Source: Acidimicrobiia bacterium (GTDB lineage: Bacteria; Actinomycetota; Acidimicrobiia; Acidimicrobiales; AC-14). From it: a DNA stretch of 57,567 nucleotides. Both the position numbers and the translations under genes were made by a program. The notes under the pieces were generated by a model that saw only the letters and a program-made list of their open reading frames with translations, was not told where the DNA came from and made no database searches. Shown one piece after another: positions 29,169 through 38,226 of the stretch (its first letter is position 1; each line of letters begins with the position of its first letter). The stretch is taken from positions 1-57,567 of the forward strand of contig JAHFUP010000025.1 in the NCBI GenBank assembly GCA_023265025.1, in the 5' to 3' direction.

Positions 29169-30860
29169 CCATCTCCAAACGGGCGGCGCGGGCCCTGGTC
29201 CCGGCGGCGGCCTTCGCCCTGCTGCCGCCGTTCGCCGGCGGGGCGACTGCGGCCGGGACGGTGCGACTGACCCAACCGGTGCAGACAACGCAGGGCGACG
29301 TCGACCCGGCGCGGACCTACACGTCGCCGTCCATCGCCATCGATCCTGAGAACCCGATGAACGTCGTCATGGCCTACGTCGAGGCCCGGAGCCGGCGGTG
29401 TGGCCTCATGCGCTCGACCGACGGCGGCGACACATGGACCCAGCTCGACGCCTCGCCGGCGACGCCTTCGTTCCCCGTCTGCTTCGTCATCAGCGGCCGG
29501 GTCGACATGGCGCCGGTGGCCTTCGGCCGTCACCACACGCTCTATTACGGGCTGAACGGCTACGACGACACCGACGGTGGGGTCAACAACGGCAACATCA
29601 GCGTGCTGGTGGCCCGCTCCGACGACCTGGGCGACTCGTGGAAGACGACCGTGGTCCACAACGTCCGAGGCAAGCAGCCGCCCGACACCGACTCGGCCCG
29701 GCCCGTGTCGGACCTGGCCGTGGACACCAGCGGAAAGGAGGACGTCGTCTACGTCGCCTGGCGCTCGGAGTACCGAACGTCGGTGGCGCCCAACCTGCGG
29801 CCCCGGGCGCCGCAGGTGGCGGTGTCCACCGACGGGGCCAAGACCTTCTCGCCCGCGTTCAACGTGGCCGCGCCGGCGTGGGCCGATCCCGCCGCACGCG
29901 CCGAGGCGCTGAAGACCACGACGACGGTGCCGGGGACGCCGACCACGACCGCCCCGCCGGCGGGATCGAAGGCGGCCCAGCCCGACCAGGCCGCCAACTT
30001 CGGCGGCAGCAACCCGTCCCTCACCGTCGACGGCAAGGGCAACGTCTACGTCGCGTGGATCACCCACAGCTCGAACATCACGCCGACGCCGCTGCCGGCC
30101 GTGTGGCTATCGAAGTCCACCGACGGCGGCAAGACCTTCGTCGCGTCGGCCATCACGCCGTTCCAGCAGGGCCTGTCCACCTTCGGCTCCCAGCGCATCC
30201 GCTGGGGCCCGGGGGGCGGCCCGTCGGGCACCCTGCACGTCGTCTACGAGGGCACGACCCATCCGGCGGTCGCCGGCGACACCGACACCTTCTACCAGCG
30301 CTCGACCGATGCCGGGCGCACGTGGAGCCCGGCGCGCTCGCTCAACGACGATCCCGCCGACTCCCTGTTCGCCCAGATCTCGCCGAACCTCAGCGTGGCG
30401 CCCAACGGTCGGGTGGACGTCGCCTGGTGGGACACCCGCAACGACCCCGGGTCCGCAGCAACGACGTGCACTACTCCTCGTCGACGGACAACGGGACGAC
30501 GTGGTCGCCGAACACCCGGATCACCGACAGGTCAGTCGATCGGCGGATCGGCATCTGGGCCAACGGCTACGACGTGAACGTGCCGCCGGGGATCGCGTCC
30601 ACGAACAAGTTCCTGGTCGTCGGCTGGGACGACACCCGCACCGGCACGCAGCTCACCCAGACCCAGGACCTCTTCACGGTGGACGCCCAGTTCGAGGAGG
30701 TGGGCGGTGGGACGTCGACCGGGGCAAGGTCGCGCTGGCCGCGGTGGTCGGCATCGCGGTGGTCGGTCTCGTCCTGCTCGCCGTGTCGGTCGCGGGCCGC
30801 CGGCGGGTGCAGCCGGCGCCGGCGCGGCGGGAGGCGGGCGCGGATCCGCTGCCCAGGTAA
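29165..30860 (+). pseudogene. BNR/sialidase-like propeller gene with two frame breaks
   Basis: The GTG at 29165 overlaps the previous stop in GTGA. It starts a signal peptide (LVPAAAFALLPPFAGGATAA) and the typical VDPARTYTSPSIAIDPENPM. Asp boxes include STDGGDTWT, STDGGKTFV and STDAGRTWS. Coding continues to the shared APNGRVDVAWWDTRNDP near 30450, then moves to a second frame (RSNDVHYSSSTDNGTTWSPN). At about 30710 it moves to a third (DRGKVALAAVVGIAVVGLVL, the C-terminal membrane segment), ending at 30860. Both breaks are consistent with loss of one base in G-rich stretches. The three pieces together reproduce the architecture of the intact paralogues. Confidence 0.8.
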
Positions 30861-30925
30861 CGCCCAGGTCTCTCCCAGTTTCGCCTCGTAACCTGCACCT
30901 CACTGGACGAGTGGGGGGCCGGCAC

Positions 30926-31687
30926 ATGACGCGGTACTGGAAGTGGATTCTCGGCGTGATCGTCGCCGTGGCCGTCGCCATCCCCGCTGGGACCTGGCTC
31001 TACATCAACGTGATCGAAGGCGACGCTCCGGCCCCCCTGACGCTCGACACTGCGTCCTCGGGGCAGGTGACGACCACCAGTTCCGTGGCTCCGTCCACGT
31101 CGACGACGGCACCCACGGCCATCGGCGCCACGGTCCCGACCACGACGGCTGCGCCGAGCGAGTCCGCGCTCAGCGGGACCTGGCACCCGACCTCCGGCTC
31201 CGTCCTCGGCTATCGGGTGAAGGAGGTGCTGTTCGGGCAGTCGAACGAGGCCGTGGGCCGGACGAGCGACGTCACCGGGTCAATGACGATCAACGGCGCG
31301 TCCGTGTCGGCGGTCGAACTGGTGGTGAACCTCAAGATGGTGAAGAGCGACAACAGCCAGCGCGACGGTCAGTTCCAGGGCCGGATCATGAACACCGCCA
31401 CCTTCCCGACCGCGACCTTCAAGTTGACCCAAGCGCTCACGCTGTCGGCGGTGCCGACTGACAGCTCGGTCGTCGACGCCAAGGCCACCGGGGACCTGAC
31501 CCTTCGGGGGACGACGAAGACCGTCACCTTCGATCTGAAGGCCCAGCGCGACGGAGCCCACGTGAAGGTCAACGGCACCATCCCGATCGTCTTCGCCGAC
31601 TACAGGATCCCCAACCCGAGCGCCGGCCCGGCCAGCACCGAGGACCGCGGCGTCGTCGAGTTCCTCGTGGTGTTCGCCAAGGCGTGA
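30926..31687 (+). CDS. Membrane-anchored YceI-family protein
   Basis: This 253-residue protein has an N-terminal membrane segment (ILGVIVAVAVAIPAGTWLYI), a Thr/Ser/Ala-rich linker of about 60 residues, and a YceI-like lipocalin domain from about residue 80 (GTWHPTSGSVLGYRVKEVLF, GSMTINGASVSAVELVVNLK, TATFKLTQALTL, GDLTLRGTTKTVTFDL). YceI proteins bind polyisoprenoid or other amphiphilic ligands in the cell envelope. The ATG at 30926 follows GTGGGGGG. The domain would sit outside the membrane. Its ligand is unknown. Confidence 0.88.
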   Translation: MTRYWKWILGVIVAVAVAIPAGTWLYINVIEGDAPAPLTLDTASSGQVTTTSSVAPSTSTTAPTAIGATVPTTTAAPSESALSGTWHPTSGSVLGYRVKEVLFGQSNEAVGRTSDVTGSMTINGASVSAVELVVNLKMVKSDNSQRDGQFQGRIMNTATFPTATFKLTQALTLSAVPTDSSVVDAKATGDLTLRGTTKTVTFDLKAQRDGAHVKVNGTIPIVFADYRIPNPSAGPASTEDRGVVEFLVVFAKA

Positions 31688-31699
31688 CCACGGAATGCA

Positions 31700-32863
31700 T
31701 CACCCACCGGCTGGATCGACCTCCTCGAGGAGCCTGAGCGAGAGGAGCTCCCGGACGAAATCGTCGACGTCGGCTGCCGCCGTCACCGCCTGCACTGCGT
31801 AGGTCGCGACCGTGGCGTCGATCACGTTCTTACGAGACGCGCCGCCGGTCAGGCTCCGCCAGACGAAGGCACCCACCCCATCGAGCACGACGCGCTCGTG
31901 GCGATCCAACTGGACCGCCACCACACTCGCGCCCCGGAACCAGTAGACGGTCCGGGGGGAGATGCGGACGGCCATCGTGCCCTGCCACACGAAGGGGTCC
32001 CGAAACCGTCTGACATCAATCACGGGGCGCGGCTCGGGACGGTGCCGGCGATCGAGGCGTCCGGCCGTGAACCCGGCCCAGTAGTAGAGGTTCGAAATCG
32101 TCTCGGACCGGCTCGGTCGCCGGAGGCCTCGGGGGCTGAACTTTCCCCCGACGCCGTGGCTCATGTAGGCCCCGGTGAGCTGCGCGGCACCGCGGCCGTA
32201 GCGCCAGCCCTTGCGGAGGAACCTGGCCAATGGCTTGCCCTCGTGGTGCACGACGCCGGTTTCCGGCTCGTAGGCGAGGAGCCATCCGGCCAGGACGACA
32301 CGCCACGCGAGGTCCACGTCCTCCGCGGCGGCGAGCGACTCATCGAACATGCCGGCGTCGTCCAACGCGGCGCGCCGGTACATGCAATTGCCGGTCAGCA
32401 GCCAGGGGTAGAGAGACCGCCGGCCGGACACCGTCAGGTCGAGCAGCTCGTCGTCGGAGTGCGCCCCCGATGCGGCGATGAGGGCGTCCACGCGGGGATC
32501 GGTGGCCCCCCTCGACGTCGCGGCCTGGCATCCGCCGAGCTGCGGATCGACGAATCGCGCCGTCAATGCCGACACCCAGTTCGGCTCGGGAATCGAGTGG
32601 GCATCGAGGAAGGCCACAAGCGGCGCGGCGCCGTAGCGGAGCCCGGCGTTGCGAGCGGCAGCGGGACCGGCGCCGGCGCCCCGCAGGACGGTCGCCCCGC
32701 CCCGGCGCGCCACGTCGGTCGTCGCGTCGGTCGACGCGTCGTCGACCACGATGACGGTGATCGGACCCTCGGCGTATGTCTGGGTCGCGAGGGCTGCGAG
32801 GCACTCGCCGAGCTTCGCGGCCTCATTGCGGGCGGCGATGACGACGTCGACGGCGCCGGGCAT
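31700..32863 (-). CDS. Family 2 glycosyltransferase fused to a C-terminal PqqD-like domain
   Basis: Residues 1-230 form a GT2 domain: VDVVIAARNEAAKLGECLAA, VIVVDDASTDAT, FLDAHSIPEPNW at the nucleotide-sugar/metal site, and FDESLAAAEDVDLAWRVVLAG at the catalytic ED region. Residues about 305-382 look like PqqD: ISPRTVYWFRGASVVAVQLD, VVLDGVGAFVWRSLTGGA, and DVDDFVRELLSLRLLEEV. This aligns along its length with the free PqqD protein at 41689-41967. PqqD domains bind leader peptides of modified peptides, so the fusion suggests a glycosyltransferase guided to a peptide or protein. It lies four bases after the HprK-like gene. Reaction and acceptor are not known. Confidence 0.8.
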   Translation of the reverse strand: MPGAVDVVIAARNEAAKLGECLAALATQTYAEGPITVIVVDDASTDATTDVARRGGATVLRGAGAGPAAARNAGLRYGAAPLVAFLDAHSIPEPNWVSALTARFVDPQLGGCQAATSRGATDPRVDALIAASGAHSDDELLDLTVSGRRSLYPWLLTGNCMYRRAALDDAGMFDESLAAAEDVDLAWRVVLAGWLLAYEPETGVVHHEGKPLARFLRKGWRYGRGAAQLTGAYMSHGVGGKFSPRGLRRPSRSETISNLYYWAGFTAGRLDRRHRPEPRPVIDVRRFRDPFVWQGTMAVRISPRTVYWFRGASVVAVQLDRHERVVLDGVGAFVWRSLTGGASRKNVIDATVATYAVQAVTAAADVDDFVRELLSLRLLEEVDPAGG

Positions 32864-32867
32864 ATCC

Positions 32868-33881
32868 CTACGAGCGCCCCGCCACGAGCGATGGGATCAC
32901 GTCGAGGTCATCGTCGCCGAACTCGACGAGGAACGGGTCGGCCCTTTCCGAGAACGACGCCAGCAGCCGGAGGCACCACTGGCTGTAGGTCGCAAAGGTG
33001 TCGTCCCGGAACACACTGGCGCGGAAGACCGTCATCGCCTCGGCGACCAAGCGCCGGAAGACCTCCGCCCGTCGGAGGGCACGGAGACGCGGACGGTCGG
33101 TGGCGTCCCGGCGAAGCTGCACGTAGGTGTCGACGACCACCGGATGTCGCAGCGCCTGGGTCTCGCACGGACGGCGGCTCACCGCGTACTTTCCCCGATG
33201 GTCACGGCCGCCCACCACGCCGTCCGCCAGCTCGGGGAAAAGGGCGAGCGTCGCCGCCGACACATGGAGGTAGTCGAGCGACGAGAGCCCCACCGCACCA
33301 TCGTCGGCCAGCGCGAACAGCGGGCCGTCGTCGGCGAGCAACGCCCATCCGTCGCGCGCGAAGGCCAGCGCGGTCGTCGTCTTCCCGGCGCCCGCGCCCC
33401 CGGCGAGGAAGACGCCACGACCGTCCCGGGCCACCAGCGCGCCGTGCAGGGACGCCAACCCGTGGAACGGGAGCACGAAGCTCTGGAGCAGCGGCCGGAT
33501 CACCCGTCCCACCACGGCCTGCGGATCGCCGGCGAACTCGCCGCCGACGACGGTCCGGAGCCGACCCGCGACTGGGTCGTACTCGATCGCCTGCGGGTAG
33601 GGACCGTCGATTCGGGCGCCGAATCGCCCGTCGGCGAACCAGACCGGTCCACCACAGAGGTTGTTCTCGGCGAACACGGCACCGGGCCGCTCCGTGACCG
33701 AGGGGACCGACGACGGCTCGCCCAGCTCGACGCGCAGCTCGAGGGTGGTCCGCGGCGTGGCGGGCAGCACGTCATCGGGCAGCGCGCTGTCGATGTAGAG
33801 CGCATCGAGGAAGGGTCCGAGGTCGAGCGTCTCACTGGATATGGCGAATCTCAGTGAGTGAAGGTGAAGCGTGCGACGCAT
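32868..33881 (-). CDS. HPr kinase (HprK)-like P-loop kinase
   Basis: This 337-residue protein has a poorly conserved N-terminal half and a P-loop kinase domain related to the C-terminal half of HPr kinase, with Walker A FLAGGAGAGKTTTALAFA near residues 155-172 followed by WALLADDGPLFAL, which carries the Asp pair. Full HPr signalling is not implied. Such HprK-related kinases occur beside PqqD proteins and nucleotidyltransferases in exopolysaccharide loci, and some phosphorylate lasso peptides. ATG at 33881 overlaps the upstream GT4 gene by 50 bases. The substrate may be a peptide or a sugar. Confidence 0.75.
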   Translation of the reverse strand: MRRTLHLHSLRFAISSETLDLGPFLDALYIDSALPDDVLPATPRTTLELRVELGEPSSVPSVTERPGAVFAENNLCGGPVWFADGRFGARIDGPYPQAIEYDPVAGRLRTVVGGEFAGDPQAVVGRVIRPLLQSFVLPFHGLASLHGALVARDGRGVFLAGGAGAGKTTTALAFARDGWALLADDGPLFALADDGAVGLSSLDYLHVSAATLALFPELADGVVGGRDHRGKYAVSRRPCETQALRHPVVVDTYVQLRRDATDRPRLRALRRAEVFRRLVAEAMTVFRASVFRDDTFATYSQWCLRLLASFSERADPFLVEFGDDDLDVIPSLVAGRS

Positions 33882-35265
33882 GGCCCCTTCTTGCCGCGAG
33901 GATCCGGCGGAGCAACGGGACGAAGTCCTCCCGGCCCTCCAGCGCGAACACGACCTGGCACAGGTCGAACGTCGCCCGAAACGCCCGATGGTACTGGGCG
34001 CGGGGATTTCCCAGGTACGGCGCCAGGTCGTCGCGAAGCTCCCGAAGCCGTCCGAGCCCGTCGCAGCCGCCGTCCGTCGCCAGCGCGGCCAGGACCTGCT
34101 CGACCTGGTCCGTCAGCTCGCGGTGGCGGCGGAAGACGGCGATCGGCGTGAAGCCGCCTTCGTCCTCCAGACGGGCGAGGAGGGTCACGAGCGCCGCGGC
34201 GTCCACCGGCACCGCAGGTCGCCGCGCCTGGCGCAGCGCCCGCAACGCGTCCTCGAAGGCGTCGACGCCGGCCTCCCACTCATACGCCGTGCGCACCGTG
34301 TCGAAACCCCCGGCGACCAATCGCTCGGCCAACCCCTGTTCGTCAAGTACCGAAGCCAGCTTGGCGGCCAGATCGTCCGGGTTGTTGGCCTCGGCGAGGA
34401 CGAGGTTCACGCCGTCGACGCCGTACTCGTCCACGCCCAGGCTCTTCGTGGACACGACCGGGACGCCGCAGCAGAATGCCTCCAGCGCCGGCAAACCGAG
34501 CCCCTCGTACCAGGAGCAGCAGCAGTAGACGTCGGCGGAGGCGTAGATGCCCGGCATGGCGTCCTCTGGCGGGCACAGGTGGATGGTCTTGGGATACGGC
34601 AGTTCGTCGAACAGGCTGCGGTTCCGGTCCTCCTGGGTGGCCAGCACCAGCTCGACGTCGTGGTCGGCGCTCAGTATGCGCAGCGCCTCGAAACCGTCGG
34701 CCATGCCCTTGTACGGCATGAGGTAGTTGCCGACGAAGAGGATGCGGGCCGGCCCCGACCGCTCCCGTGGCGCCCGGGGCACGAAGACGTCCTTCCGGAT
34801 CCCGACCGGGGCGTGCCAGGCGTCGCGTCCGGTCCGTTCCCGGATCAACCGCCTCACGACCGCCGACTCGGTGACGATGGGGACCGGGAGTTGGTAGAGG
34901 TCGCGGAACACCGCCGAGGAGGCCATGAACCCTTCGTAGGTGCCGTCGGGCGAGTGATGGAAGCTCTCGTAGTCCTGGGCGTAGAAGACGAGCCGCTCGC
35001 CGGCGAGCGGCAGCAGCAACGGGACAAAGAACGCGTTGGTGGCGAAGACGAAGTCGTAGCGGGACGGATCGATGTCCTCGAGGTCGCGCGACGGGAGCAG
35101 GGGCAGCTCGAGGTCGTGCCAGCGGGGCGGGCCGGCGTAGGAGAACAGCTCGACCGAGTGCCCGCGCCGGGCCAGGCGCGAGGCCACCTCGAACACGACC
35201 TTGACGCCGCCGCTCAGGGCGGACGTGGGCAGGCAGAACAGGAGCCGGAGACGGTCCCCTCTCAT
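33832..35265 (-). CDS. Family 4 glycosyltransferase
   Basis: This 477-residue retaining glycosyltransferase has two Rossmann-like halves. The N-terminal half starts LRLLFCLPTSALSGGVKVVF; the C-terminal half has ARILFVGNYLMPYKG and the nucleotide-sugar motif CSWYEGLGLPALEAFCCGVP, an EX7E-type site. An extra C-terminal region of about 110 residues (from around VTLLARLEDEGGFTPIAVFR) is not part of a usual GT4 and is unrecognised. The ATG at 35265 overlaps the upstream stop in ATGA, so it belongs to the same transcript as the next GT4. Substrates are unknown. Confidence 0.85.
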   Translation of the reverse strand: MRGDRLRLLFCLPTSALSGGVKVVFEVASRLARRGHSVELFSYAGPPRWHDLELPLLPSRDLEDIDPSRYDFVFATNAFFVPLLLPLAGERLVFYAQDYESFHHSPDGTYEGFMASSAVFRDLYQLPVPIVTESAVVRRLIRERTGRDAWHAPVGIRKDVFVPRAPRERSGPARILFVGNYLMPYKGMADGFEALRILSADHDVELVLATQEDRNRSLFDELPYPKTIHLCPPEDAMPGIYASADVYCCCSWYEGLGLPALEAFCCGVPVVSTKSLGVDEYGVDGVNLVLAEANNPDDLAAKLASVLDEQGLAERLVAGGFDTVRTAYEWEAGVDAFEDALRALRQARRPAVPVDAAALVTLLARLEDEGGFTPIAVFRRHRELTDQVEQVLAALATDGGCDGLGRLRELRDDLAPYLGNPRAQYHRAFRATFDLCQVVFALEGREDFVPLLRRILAARRGHASHASPSLTEIRHIQ

Positions 35266-36359
35266 AGGGGCGACTGCAGTGCGGCGGGCAGCAGCGACCG
35301 GGTCCCCGCGCCGGCGATCGGATGCTCGATCGCCTCGGCCATCGCCTCGGCGATGGCTTCGACGTCGCCCGTCGGGACGACGGTGCCGTTCACCCCTTCC
35401 CGCACGTACTCCTTCATGCCCGTGTCCTCGGTGACGACCACGGGCACGCCGGCCGCCAGCGCCTCCAGTGGCGCGAAAGCCAGGGCGTCCTCGAACGACG
35501 GATGGACGAAAAGGTCGGCGCGGTGGAGGTGGGCCAGCGGGTCACCGGCGACGACGGCGATACGTGCATCAGCCCGGCGACGCTCGGTGACGAGCCGCTC
35601 GAAACTGTCGGTGGCGAACCGCCCGACGAGGACGAGGCGGAGGTCGGGCTGGCGCAGCCGCCGGAAGGCGTCGAGCAACAGGGCGACCCCCTTCGTCTGC
35701 TCCAGGCGCCCGACGTAGATCACGGTGAAGACGCCAGACGGCGGGCGGTGCACAGGCGGCGCGTACCGGGCCGGCACCGGGTGTACCCGTCGGACCAGCT
35801 TGTGCTCGGGCACGCCGGCCTCGACGAACGAGGCCCGGGCGTAGCTCGACATCACGCCGATGGTGTCGGCCGCCGCGTACTCGCGGCGCAGCTTGCGCAC
35901 GTGCAGCGGCGTGAGCCAGCTCGGCTCGACGGCGCCGGCGCCGGCCCGGCGGTGGAGGCGGCGGACGTTGTCGACATGGGACGTGGTCGCCTCGAGCGCC
36001 ACCCGAGCCGCGCCCCGCCGGCGGGCGGCGGCGAACGAGTGCAGGCCGGCGCCGTCCAGGGCGACGAAATCCACCTCGTCCAACGCCGCGCCGCGACCGA
36101 GGGACCGGGCCACCTGCCGGTCGAAGAGGTCCCGAGCCGCGAAGTCCCGCCAGCCGGGGCCGGCGGATCGCAACACGCCTCTGGTCACCCACCGCCAGCG
36201 GGAGAGGTCGACGACGTCGGCCGCGCCGTCGCCCGGTCGTCCCGCGGTGCAGTAGTAGCGGAGCAGCACATCCGCGCGCCGGGCATCCTCGACGACTGAC
36301 TGCAGGGCGCGACCGAGACCTCCCTGGCCGTAGGGGACGTGCCCGCTCACGATCCTCAA
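35262..36359 (-). CDS. Family 4 glycosyltransferase
   Basis: This 365-residue GT4 protein starts LRIVSGHVPYGQGGLGRALQ, where the glycine-rich turn is at the expected place. The donor-binding half includes VFTVIYVGRLEQTKGVALLL and HPSFEDALAFAPLEALAAGV. The start is taken as TTG at 36359, which overlaps the upstream nucleotidyltransferase stop in TTGA. A GTG at 36350 is the alternative; the longer open frame to 36629 lies in the neighbour's shadow. It is coupled by ATGA overlap to the following GT4. Sugar and acceptor are unknown. Confidence 0.83.
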   Translation of the reverse strand: MRIVSGHVPYGQGGLGRALQSVVEDARRADVLLRYYCTAGRPGDGAADVVDLSRWRWVTRGVLRSAGPGWRDFAARDLFDRQVARSLGRGAALDEVDFVALDGAGLHSFAAARRRGAARVALEATTSHVDNVRRLHRRAGAGAVEPSWLTPLHVRKLRREYAAADTIGVMSSYARASFVEAGVPEHKLVRRVHPVPARYAPPVHRPPSGVFTVIYVGRLEQTKGVALLLDAFRRLRQPDLRLVLVGRFATDSFERLVTERRRADARIAVVAGDPLAHLHRADLFVHPSFEDALAFAPLEALAAGVPVVVTEDTGMKEYVREGVNGTVVPTGDVEAIAEAMAEAIEHPIAGAGTRSLLPAALQSPL

Positions 36360-37516
36360 GGCCCGACGCCGCCTCCGAGCGCTCGCCGGATACTGGCGTC
36401 TCCTACTTTCGGTGAGGGCGACCCCGCCCAACGCCGCCACCGGAAGCGCACCCAGGTGCGGGCGGTCCCATGGCTGCGCCGGATCATCCGCCGGGCGACG
36501 ACGACGCCGGCGCGCGGACCCCGCTGCTCGATCAGCGCGGCGAGCGTATGGATGCCGGCGGGCATCCTCCGGGAGACGTCCCAACGTCCGCTCGCCGGCG
36601 CAGCCCGGAAGGACCGTCGGGTCACCCACGACGCGTCCAAGGCCCGCAGGCGGCGCAGCAGACGTGTGTCGACCTCGATCCCGGCGAGGGCGCGCAGGTA
36701 GTCGAGGGCGGCGGCGGCCGGCGGACCGAGGCCCTCGGCGGCGGCCAGCTCGACGAACACGTCATGGTCGAGATCCCCGGCGCCGAGGATGGCGAGCGCG
36801 TCGGGCACCCAGCGGACCGACCCACCGCGGAACCGATGGGTGCCGTGGTGGATGACGTGCAGGAGCAGGTCAGCGCGGTGGCCGTCCCGGACCGCGCTAC
36901 CGGCCAGGGTGCCCGGCGTGCTGCGCTGCCATCGGCCGCCCTCGTCGCGGTCGCCCATCGGATCGCGAAACAGGCTCCGATGGAGGTCGATCTCCCGCCC
37001 GGCCGGGTCGATGAGCTCGACGGCGTGATATGGAAAGTCGACAGCCGGCTCCGACCGCGCCGCATACCCGGCCGACCTGAGCACCTCAATGGCGCGGGGC
37101 CACTGGCCGGCGGGCACCAGCAGGTCGACGTCGAGCATCGGCCGGGCCCCGACGTCGCCGTAGTACCGGTCGACGAGTGCCGCGCCCTTGAGGGCCATCA
37201 CAGGAATACCGTCGCGGTGGAGGGAGTCGGCCGCGACTGAGGCGGCGCGCAGGAGCGTGTGGTTGCGGGCCCATGTCGCCCGGTACCGGTCCGCGGCCCG
37301 GGCGACCCACGGCTCGTCGTCGTCGACGCCGAACCGGTGCCGGCGCCGGTAGGCCAGGGCGAGCAGCCGTGCGCTCTCGCTGTCGCATCCATACCGGTCG
37401 GCGTCGTCGGTCCACGCCCTCCATGCCTTGGGGCCGGCGTCGGGCGTGAACAGAGCGACCAGGAGGAGCTCGCTCGGCGGAGAACCGGTCCAGCGCGCCC
37501 GAGCCACGGTCCACAA
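36356..37516 (-). CDS. Uncharacterised nucleotidyltransferase (NTP_transf_5-like)
   Basis: This 386-residue protein resembles the NTP_transf_5 group (PF14907): DGIPVMALKGAALVDRYYG, then the Asp pair in ARPMLDVDLLVPAGQWPRA near residue 130, HAVELIDPAGREIDLHRSLF, and ADLLLHVIHHGTHRF. Members of this group occur with HprK-like kinases and PqqD proteins in lasso-peptide and exopolysaccharide clusters. Their reaction is not established. The frame opens at a TTG at 37516; a GTG at 37507 is equally plausible. Only eight bases separate this from the divergent gene on the plus strand. Confidence 0.75.
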   Translation of the reverse strand: MWTVARARWTGSPPSELLLVALFTPDAGPKAWRAWTDDADRYGCDSESARLLALAYRRRHRFGVDDDEPWVARAADRYRATWARNHTLLRAASVAADSLHRDGIPVMALKGAALVDRYYGDVGARPMLDVDLLVPAGQWPRAIEVLRSAGYAARSEPAVDFPYHAVELIDPAGREIDLHRSLFRDPMGDRDEGGRWQRSTPGTLAGSAVRDGHRADLLLHVIHHGTHRFRGGSVRWVPDALAILGAGDLDHDVFVELAAAEGLGPPAAAALDYLRALAGIEVDTRLLRRLRALDASWVTRRSFRAAPASGRWDVSRRMPAGIHTLAALIEQRGPRAGVVVARRMIRRSHGTARTWVRFRWRRWAGSPSPKVGDASIRRALGGGVGP

Positions 37517-37524
37517 TAGGCTCC

Positions 37525-38226
37525 GTGGTGACGGCGCCGGCCCGGCGACAGCAAGAGACCGAGGACCTCGCCGCCTACCGGCGGCTGGCCGCCCACGCCG
37601 CCCGGGGTCGGGCTCGGCCGGCGGCCCTCCGGGCCTACGCCGCGAGTCCGGCCACCTCGATGCGGGCCGTCCGCTACGTGCTCTCGCTCCCCCGCCTGAC
37701 CCTCCGACCCACGGCGTCGCCGGCGGGAGACAGGGTGCGCGCCGGGATCGCCCGAACCGCGGGGCGATCGGGGTGGGGCCTCCGGCTGGCCCAGCCGGTG
37801 CTGGCGATCCCGCCCACCGAGGCGGCGTACGTCACGGGGAACCGGCGCCAGACGGTCCGCAAGAACGCCCGCAAGGCGGCGCGTGACGGGTACTGCTGCC
37901 GTACCGTCCCCGTCGATGAGGCGCTGACGGTGCACGGGCTGACGGTCCCCGATGGGCGGCTCGTGGCCGTCGCCGAGTCCGCCGACGGAACGCCTCGGGC
38001 CATCACCTTGGCTACCGTCGACGGAGAGTGGGCGCTGCTCGAGGGCATGCTGAAACTCGGCGACGACACGCCGTCGTCGGCCCGCTACCTGCTCCAGCTC
38101 TACCGCCTCGCCGGCGCCCACCACCTCCTGGCCCCCCTCCCGCACCCCGACCGGCCCGGCCTGCGGTACTTCCAGCACATCCTCGGGTTCGTGCCGACCA
38201 ACGTCATCCTGGGACCCCCGACCTGA
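37525..38226 (+). CDS. Acetyltransferase/FemAB-like protein
   Basis: This 233-residue protein contains YVTGNRRQTVRKNARKAARD, a basic helix like that in GNAT/FemAB-related acyltransferases. It also has a C-terminal half with LKLGDDTPSSARYLLQLYRL and PGLRYFQHILGFVPTNVI, which looks like the end of an acetyltransferase fold. The overall match is weak, so the function is tentative. GTG codons at 37525 and 37528 are possible starts. It is divergent from the nucleotidyltransferase gene, and its end overlaps the convergent acyltransferase gene by 23 bases. Confidence 0.5.
   Translation: MVTAPARRQQETEDLAAYRRLAAHAARGRARPAALRAYAASPATSMRAVRYVLSLPRLTLRPTASPAGDRVRAGIARTAGRSGWGLRLAQPVLAIPPTEAAYVTGNRRQTVRKNARKAARDGYCCRTVPVDEALTVHGLTVPDGRLVAVAESADGTPRAITLATVDGEWALLEGMLKLGDDTPSSARYLLQLYRLAGAHHLLAPLPHPDRPGLRYFQHILGFVPTNVILGPPT

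Noticed and set aside
26883-29288. 801-codon minus-strand open frame opposite the broken propeller gene
   Set aside because: It is low-complexity antisense reading; the plus strand has Asp boxes and the shared propeller motifs.
29165-30860. Programmed frameshifting in the propeller gene
   Set aside because: Two separate shifts in the same direction at G/C runs, without a visible slippery heptamer and pseudoknot, fit decay or sequencing error better.
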